A stretch of DNA of 64,000 bases from Hexactinellida sp. DTS-2022 (Eukaryota > Porifera > Hexactinellida), in the NCBI GenBank assembly GCA_028753945.1, contig JAPNXP010000001.1:11708501-11772500 (forward strand). The letters run 5' to 3'. A program made the translations under genes and the position numbers. Positions 12,301-21,300 of this stretch are shown here, piece after piece (positions within the stretch are counted from its first letter, which is position 1; every line of letters starts with the position of its first letter). The notes below the pieces were generated by a model. It saw only the letters and a list, made by a program, of their open reading frames with translations. It ran no database searches and was not told the DNA's origin.

Positions 12301-15300
12301 CAACTTGTTGGCGGGTGCCAAAAGTTACCTCTATATGCCAAAAATCACATTTGGAAACCGTCCACTTTCTTCAATCAACTCGGAACATACAAACAAATAT
12401 ATATATACACATATCACGGGTCGCACGGCTCTGAAAAATCTCCGGCCAAACAGTTAAAGTGATCCGGCCAAAACCGGACCGTCCTATATAATATAGTAGA
12501 AAAAATGGAAACTGGTCCGGCCATGGCCGGACCAGCCGGACCGCGTGCTACGCCTATGATATACACCCAGCCTTGTGTTTAATAGTATAGATAAACAAGT
12601 ACAGTAGAAGCTCGCAAACCGGGGCACCTTGGCGTATCTGAAATATGCCCCACTTTGGGAGAGTGCCCCGGTTTGCGAGCTTCTACTGTATGCTGAACAC
12701 GAATTTGGCATATAAAATTTGCAATATGAATATTTATTGCTGTTGTTTACAAAATAAGTAAGGAAATCAATTAAAATTCAAAATGAACCTAGACTAGAGG
12801 TTAGCTTCCAACGGATATAATAGGTAAATGCATATGCTGAAAATGCTGATAAATGCTGTCTAATGGAAAATATGTTAGTTGTTTAGTTGAAATAACTAAT
12901 ACATGTATAGTAAGGCGTATATTCTAATTCAGGGGTTCGCAAACTTTTGTAGCATACCGGCCACACTTAGTTAGGTAAGGACATATCATTACCGGCCGCA
13001 TCTAAAAAAATTATTTTGATGCTTTTTTCGTATGAAACCTTTATAAAAATATATCAAATTCCCAGTAGTAAAGAATGTTAAAAAATCCTTAAAATGTACC
13101 AAAAATCAAAATTGTCCTCGTAGAACATTTAGGCATTGCTGCTACCGGCCGCACCAAAAAAGCAATCCGGCCGCATGCGGCCTAAAAAGGCGAGTTTGCG
13201 AACCCCTGTTCTAATTCATAAATCTAAACCGCGTAGTGGTTGAGTGATCCGTCGCAAAAGCGATTGAGGGCTCGAATAATGGAGCCTCAATGCGAATAAA
13301 TACAAATAGGAAGAAGTATAAATTTCCATTAGTAATCACGTAATTAGTATAGTAAGTGCAATATAACTGTTTGTATTAGCTACAAAGGGAAACCACATTC
13401 GCATAAGTGTACATAATTAATTAGCAATGATCAGACAAATATGTATGCAACATAAATCCCACCCATAAGATCGCAACAACAACAAATCACAAGTATACAA
13501 ATTGCGACCAAGTAAATTACAAGCTTCAATAATAATGATACTAAATCATATCAAGAAACGACAACTTGGGTCCCACAACACCACCTACACCTCATCCTCT
13601 TACAAATGCATTTTCCCTTCTAAATCAGTTAATTCTGTTTCTACCCACTCTGAGCTCGTGTACAAGTTCACCCCAGACGGCACCCAGCTGGTCACCTTTG
13701 CTCCTGACTGGAACACCCTCTCCATCCACCGCTACGCTGGCGTCACGAGGGACGCGGTCAGACGCGCCTCTGCTGACCGCATCTTCGACCAGGCCTTCCG
13801 TCTCCAGCACCAGATCACCACCCCGGAGCCCTCCACCGTCTTCTCCCCCCACTACTGCTTCCTCTTCACCAGCGACTCCCGCTTCCTGCTCACTGCCCAC
13901 AGACAGACAGTCCCCGCGGACCCGGCCCCGCCCCCGTCCGAGAGTCCCCCCGGGCTGCCCACGCGGGAGGGCTACCTGCGGGCGGGCCTCGGTCCCGAGC
14001 AGACCCCGGCGCTGCCCTCCGACCAGCTGGCCGTCTCGCACCTGCTGCTGGTCTGTCTCGGCTCCGGCCGGGTCCTGGACAGCCTGGAGGTGCTGCTGAG
14101 TCTCACTCAGCTCAGGAGCGTCAGTGCCGGCATGAGTGTCTGGCTCCACGGGTACACCCTGGCCGTGCTCTCCCCCGTCGCGCAGCGCATACACCTGCTG
14201 CGGATATCCGCCGGACCGGGGCCTGGGGACGCCCGTCTGGAGGAGTGCTGCAGTCCGATCGGCTACTTCCTCAGCTACCCGGACTACCAGCTGTTCCTGT
14301 CCCACCCGAGCCACGCGTGCGTCCCGCCCGCCGTCCCGCTGTACCCGCCGCACATGCTGTCCCAGCTGCAGCAGCAGGTGTTCGTGTGTCTCTACCGACA
14401 GCAGCTGCGCCGGGGCTCGCCCGACAGACTCCTGCGTCTCTACCTCTGCTGGGAGACCCTGCTGAGCATGCGTGTGTGGCGCATCCAGCTGCTGGACGCG
14501 CGCACGCTGCTGCTGCGCTACAAGCACACGCGCGCCCCCAACCGGACAAAGTTCCGGCTCTACAACCTCTGGGTGGAGTACTGCTGCGACACGCGGCGAG
14601 TCACGCGCGCCTGGTACGACCAGCTGGACGACTCGCGCGAGCTGCTGCAGCTCTGCGAACGGCAGCTGCCGGCCCTGCAGGACCCCGTCCGCCACAACCC
14701 CTGGTACTCGTGCCGCGCCCGCCTCCTGGAGGCCGGGGGCCGCGAGGAGGCCAGGGACGTGCTGCGACAGCTGCTGGACAGGTACCCCGTCAAGCAGCAC
14801 CGGGTGGCCTCCTACTCGCCCTACCTGGACACGCGGCTCTTCTGCGTCAGCGACCAGCTGCTGCCTGTCGTGCTCACCAACAAGATGGGGGACTTCGAGG
14901 ACTCTATTCGCTTCTACAATGCAGAGACTATGCAGTACTGTTTCTGTCTACACCTGTGCATGGGGGACTGGTCCCCTAGAGAAGTTAGGCTCGTCACACA
15001 TCCATTTGACCCTTTCATTATCTCTATTGAGAAGTACCAGGGTAACGTTGAGTATAATTTTCATTTTAGGTAATTAAATATCCTGGTACTTCCAATGATA
15101 AATTAGTGGTCACTTGGGTGTGGGAGAGTTTAACGACTCAGGAGATCGGTCTCCAGTGTGCAGGTGTAGCAGACTCTGTACTGCCTAGTCTCTGCATTGT
15201 AGAAGCGAATAGAGTCCTCGAAGTCCCCCATCTTGTTGGTGAGCACGACAGGCAGCAGCTGGTCGCTGACGCAGAAGAGCCGCGTGTCCAGGTAGGGCGA

Positions 15301-18300
15301 GTAGGAGGCCACCCGATGCTGCTTGACGGGGTACCTGTCCAGCAGCTGTCGCAGCACGTCCCTGGCCTCCTCGCGGCCCCCGGCCTCCAGGAGGCGGGCG
15401 CGGTACGAGTACCAGGGGTTGTAGCGGACGGGGTCCTGCAGGGCCGGCAGCTGCCGTTCGCAGAGCTGCAGCAGCTCGCGCGTGTCGTCCAGCTGGTCGT
15501 ACCAGGCGCGCGTGACTCGCCGCGTGTCGCAGCAGTACTCCACCCAGAGGTTGTAGAGCCGGAACTTTGTCCGGTTGGGGGCGCGCGTGTGCTTGTAGCG
15601 CAGCAGCAGCGTGCGCGCGTCCAGCAGCTGGATGCGCCACACACGCATGCTCAGCAGGGTCTCCCAGCAGAGGTAGAGACGCAGGAGTCTGTCGGGCGAG
15701 CCCCGGCGCAGCTGCTGTCGGTAGAGACACGCGAACACCTGCTGCTGCAGCTGGGACAGCATGTGCGGCGGGTACAGCGGGACGGCGGGCGGGACGCACG
15801 CGTGGCTCGGGTGGGACAGGAACAGCTGGTAGTCCGGGTAGCTGAGGAAGTAGCCGATCGGACTGCAGCACTCCTCCAGACGGGCGTCCCCAGGCCCCGG
15901 TCCGGCGGATATCCGTAGCAGGTGTATGCGCTGCGCGACGGGGGAGAGCACGGCCAGGGTATACCCGTGGAGCCAGACACTCATGCCGGCACTGACGCTC
16001 CTGAGCTGAGTGAGACTCAGCAGCACCTCCAGGCTGTCCAGGACCCGGCCGGAGCCGAGACAGACCAGCAGCAGGTGCGAGACGGCCAGCTGGTCGGAGG
16101 GCAGCGCCGGGGCCTGCTCGGGACCGAGGCCCGCCCGCAGGTAGCCCTCCCGCGTGGGCAGCCCGGGGGGACTCTCGGACGGGGGCGGGGCCGGGCCCGC
16201 GGGGACTGTCTGTCTGTGGGCAGTGAGCAGGAAGCGGGAGTCGCTGGTGAAGAGGAAGCAGTAGTGGGGAGAGAAGACGGTGGAGGGCTCCGGAGTGGTG
16301 ATCTGGTGCTGGAGACGGAAGGCCTGGTCGAAGATGCGGTCAGCAGAGGCGCGTCTGACCGCGTCCCTCGTGACGCCAGCGTAGCGGTGGATGGAGAGGG
16401 TGTTCCAGTCAGGAGCAAACGTGACCAGCTGGGTGCCGTCTGGGATGGCTTGTATGCGGTCTCAGATGTGTAGAGACAGACTTAGCAGATTTATGAGGAA
16501 AAGTGCATTGGTAAGAGGATGAGTGTGGGGGTGGGACCCCTATTCATCGCAATAACAGCATTTGGATATCCCAGCCAAAGTGCAAGCCTGATTGATTATC
16601 AAATTAATGCAATACAGTACATCTTCAGTGGATACCAAACTAACCTCAAACGAGAATAAAGAAAGAGAAAGAGAGGAGAAAGCATGAATTATTATTAGAG
16701 CCAAAGCATCCGGAAATTATTTAATATTCAACTCACAACTCAATCCTTCAAGTAAACAAGAAACACCTTTACCTGAGTGTATACAAAGAACTTTTGTATG
16801 CTTGTACGTATATTGTATGTAATATGTATAGTGTGTATTATTGGAAATTATTAAATCTTATTTCTAATAGCACGATCCTTGATAAGTAGAGAAGACAATA
16901 ATTATATAACAAAGGCGTTACACTGCAAAAGGACAAACGGTACATGCCGGATAACACATGAACCAATGTTACTAGATTAGAATTGGGAGTAAGCAGTATT
17001 TAGATCATTATAATTAAAAAGTAAATATGTAGCGGTCTATAAGATTGAAACTTGTCCGGTTCCGTAATTTGGATATTAATTAATGTTGCAGTGTAAGTGC
17101 GAATTTGGTGTATTTGCGATTACACGTGACGTGAGTTCGATGTAAGTGCGAATCAATAGATCACTAATTGATTTGTACGGTGAGTACGAATTTAATTACA
17201 GATTTCAACAATTTCGTGTAAATTTCGTGTATTCTTTCATAATCAGATAATGACATTTGCAGAATATAGCATATATATAAACAATAGTTGTATAAATGGT
17301 AACTGTATCCAAAACGCAATGTATGACTCGGAAGAAAAGAGGCTTTCCAAGAAAGTGAGAAAGAACGTAAACTTCTGAACTCTATTCTCGTAATAATTCA
17401 GAGGTATACCACAGTACAATTCCAGACTTAATCAAATCTCTATCAGATGAGGGGCAAGAATGGCACAACAAACAAACGTGTAGTAGCAATAGAAGATCTC
17501 TATGATGCTATTAAAAGGTCCATATTGATCAAAATCATAGTGGTTGGACCGGATTGTAGAAACGAATTCATCACTGCTGCATGGAGTTACAGAAAAGATT
17601 TGTCAGCTTTTCGTTTCCCACTGCAAGATATGCCAACTTAAGAAATCGAGGAAGTTCATTAAATCCCTTGTTGTCAACTTATTTCCATTCGTCAAATTAT
17701 CTCGCGGACAGATTGACTTGATTGACCTAACAACTGTATTTCCCGATGACAATGCACCTTATAAATGGCTTCTCGTATATCAAGACCATTTTACAAAGTT
17801 TGTCCGTCTACGTGCATTAGTGAATAAGTCTGCTGAAGAAGTTGCAAATACTCTCATGGATTTTTTCTGTGATTTGGGAGCTCCGCTTATCCTTCAGAGT
17901 GATAATGGACGGGAGTTTAAAGATTCTCTACTGTTTAGATTTAATGTCATGCTGAATGAAAACTGACAGTCAACAAAATCATTCATGGCAAGCCGCGTCA
18001 TCCTGAAACTCAAGACTCAGTGGAAAGAGCTAACCAAGAGAAACGTCACTTCACTGCCATGATATTCGAGAACTCGGACAACTCTTGGGTTAATTAAGTA
18101 TGTCCGCCAAGTGCAATATAAGAAGAACGCCAGCTTTCATAGCACAATAGGAATGACTCCGTTTCAAGCGCTTGGAAATCGTAAACCCCTCTAGGCCTCA
18201 CGCTCACAAAATTCGGTATTCCCATTGAAGCGATAGATAATATCTGGAGTCCAGAAGATCTAGAATTTGTGAATAATCAGTTTACCTCGTTGAGACCTGA

Positions 18301-21300
18301 AGAGTATGCAACCTCCGTGAAGTCAATATCTAATATCTACGAAAGACATTTTCGCAGTTCCCACCAATAAATATCTCCCAACAATCTCAAACTTCTATTC
18401 TACCCCGAGCATAAACGAACCCACAAATTCCATTAGCTACCTTATTATAGGAAATTAACGCGAAGGAAATTAACACTCCATAAAATTAACGTGAATTGGA
18501 GCTGAACATTTTCAAATACATTAAATTAACGCGAATAAATTTTATTAAAAAAATTCAGGATTATTAATCTCCTGATGCAAAATGCATCAATATCGCAATC
18601 TTGAAGTGTAAGAATTGCTCAAATTTAATATGTTCCGTGTAATCGCGAATACAGCAACAATTTGGTTTAATCGCGAATACACCAAATTCGCACTACACTG
18701 CAACATTAATATGCACTCAATTCTGTAACTAATTAATTAAGAGGAACATAAACTACGATTATCAGTAAGTATAGCAGTACGTAAAAGTGGCGATAACAAG
18801 TAATTATGTATTTTTTGATGGCTTTGTAACCGATATAGTTCGGTAGTAATCTACCGATTGTAGTGCATAAGTATTCTAGAATGGATACTGTACAAATAGC
18901 TTGGGAATGCAACAATATAAACTGACTCTGAAGGGCTGAATGAGAATCCCGAACGGCAGTTTGCTTTTGTTCAGCAGAGATTTGGAGTATGGAATGCAGT
19001 TGAGTGTGGAGCAGAGCATGTATGGATCGAACTGCATCTTGGTCCTGACTCCAATGCTCACGTTAGGCAGCGGGGGCTCCGGTATGTACTTGGGCAGGAT
19101 GTTCCGCGTGTCCAGCAGGTTTACCGGCTCCAGCTCCGGCGGCAGCACCTGCTGCTGGAAGGAGGGCGTCTGGCTGAACTGAGCCGATCCTCCTATTCAG
19201 GAATAGTGTGTAAACCAGTGGCTCAGTGGCTCCCAACCTGGGTACACGGACGGCAATAGAGGTCAACAAGATCTTTAAATTAGTATTACGGGCAATGGGA
19301 GGATACACATAATGTTTAGTATAGTTGACAAAGGTTGGGAAAACCTTTCTGATAATTAGAACTAAGCTTATTGCATTACAGACAATTGAATATTTCCAGT
19401 AGAATAACCAGTAACTAGCTGGATACATTACAAATGAATAATGTTTCATGACAGCATAGTTAGCATATTATGTATGTATTATTACCACGGTTACACAGCT
19501 AGGCTTGTACATAACACAGACTAACCAGTGGGTTGGAACTGCGACTGTCCGTACGCGGGCTGCTGTCCGGGCCCAGTCTGCAGAGGCCGCTGTGTATCCA
19601 CTCCCACACTGGGGGAGAGGGAGTGCTGGAACGGAGGCGGGGCCATCTGCTGTGCGGCCGGGTACTGCGGCTGTCCTGTGTGGGGTTAATTATACACAGT
19701 GGAACTCGGTTAGTACGTACCTGGGTTAGTACGGACTAATTTGTATTATAAAGAAAGTTTGTCAATCTATACGTATCTCTATGCATTGTCAACTCGGTTA
19801 GTACGTACACTGGATAATAGGTACTAAGTTTTCTCTCCCGAGGGGATACGTATTAACCAAGTTCTACTATATTGGAACAAAATGTATTACAGGTCTCCAG
19901 TTAGTATAAGTAGAATTCGGATATAACGTCCCCCTTGGGAAAGGAAAATAAGTACGTATTATCCGAGTGTACATACTAATCGAGTTTACCCTGCATAGAA
20001 ATACATACTGCTTTATAAATTTGTTAAAATATTCGTACTAAGCCGAAATAAGTTAAATTAACACAGATACGATATAACCGAGTGCTACAGTACCAGAACA
20101 CCATGGATGTAGAGTATTTGAATGACGTCCACGATTGGGCGCGAGATTATCGATATTTTTTTAACAATTTTTAAGCAAAAGATGCTTACAGTACTACACG
20201 AGTCATTAGGATAAATAAATGTGAAATTTGTCAGCCAGCACGAGTCTAATCCTCTCATTCAAACAGCCATGCAAATATCAATCTAATTTAAAATCTGCTC
20301 GAGGATCCCCGACCCTTTGTGACGCTTAGTAATAACCTGGTGCAATCACATAATCATGGGATTGTTCATAAATTGTATATTAGTTAAAAGCGGGGTCATT
20401 GTTATGATTAGTCCACCAATAATGTAATTGAAATATCAGACAAGTGATTGTTATAATTGTTAAAATATTTTGCTATAGAAGCAAAATAACTTTAATTTAG
20501 AGAAACGCTTGAACATACCATAAGCTACTGTGAGTTACTAACCTATTAATTGTCGATTGAATGACAGTTAGGAAATGAACATATTATACTGTATTCTCTT
20601 TCAATTGTAAGTGGGCCAGTAATTAAATCACTGCCATTCAATTATTGTTTGTTTGTTTGTTGTTCGTGTGGGTTGGAATAATATAGAGGAACGAAGCAAG
20701 GCTATGTTCCTAAATAAGGAATCTGGAGTATACGTACAGTGGTGTTCGCCTAATAGAAATTCCTCTAATAGCAAGTTATTTCAGAATTCAGTTCCCAAGC
20801 GAACATTTAATGCTAATTTTGTTGTCTAATAGCAAGTTCGCCTATTAGGATGCAAATTTCGTGCAAAACGCGACTTGCAATTACGCGAACAGCACTACAG
20901 TTTCTATGAGTGTGGTACCTTGAGTGGGGAGCTGCGCGGCAGAGGGGGGGAGGGGGTCTCTCTGGATGCTCTGAGCCCAGGGCTGGGGCCCGGGCTGCTG
21001 CTGGGAACTGAGAGCTGCCTGGGGGCCCTGGGTACCCAGAGGCGCGAAGAGAAGGGAGGGAGGGGGGTTCTGGCCCTGGGTGACTAGGGGCTGGATATTG
21101 GCTGCGGGGGCGGGGCGAGTGGGAGCGGTGAGCTGGGAGTTGGAGACGGGGGCGGGGGCGGGGCGAGTGGGGGCATGCAGCATGGAGGCTACCTGGCCAG
21201 CGGGGGGCTGCTGAGCTGGCTAGAAAGGATATATTAATACTGCACTTTATAAGACTATCCTACAGTCAACTCCCGTTATAACAAGTCGGATATAACGAAA

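Noticed and set aside
13231-13310. A tRNA gene
   Set aside because: A-box and B-box-like words are present, but no cloverleaf, anticodon arm or terminator could be built; kept only as a weak SINE-like repeat.
13502-13534. DET1 start at the TTG of 13502
   Set aside because: Nuclear genes start at ATG as a rule; the first in-frame ATG is 13535. The weak family similarity upstream is noted with the gene.
13625-14979. Large open frames in other phases and on the opposite strand of DET1
   Set aside because: They are shadows of the GC-rich DET1 coding sequence; only the plus-strand frame from 13535 matches a family. The same holds in mirror image for 15106-16473.
13567-16543. DET1 palindrome as a simple assembly or read-folding artefact
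   Set aside because: The arms differ at scattered coding positions and strongly at both ends, which a folded read would not give. Not fully excluded without raw reads.
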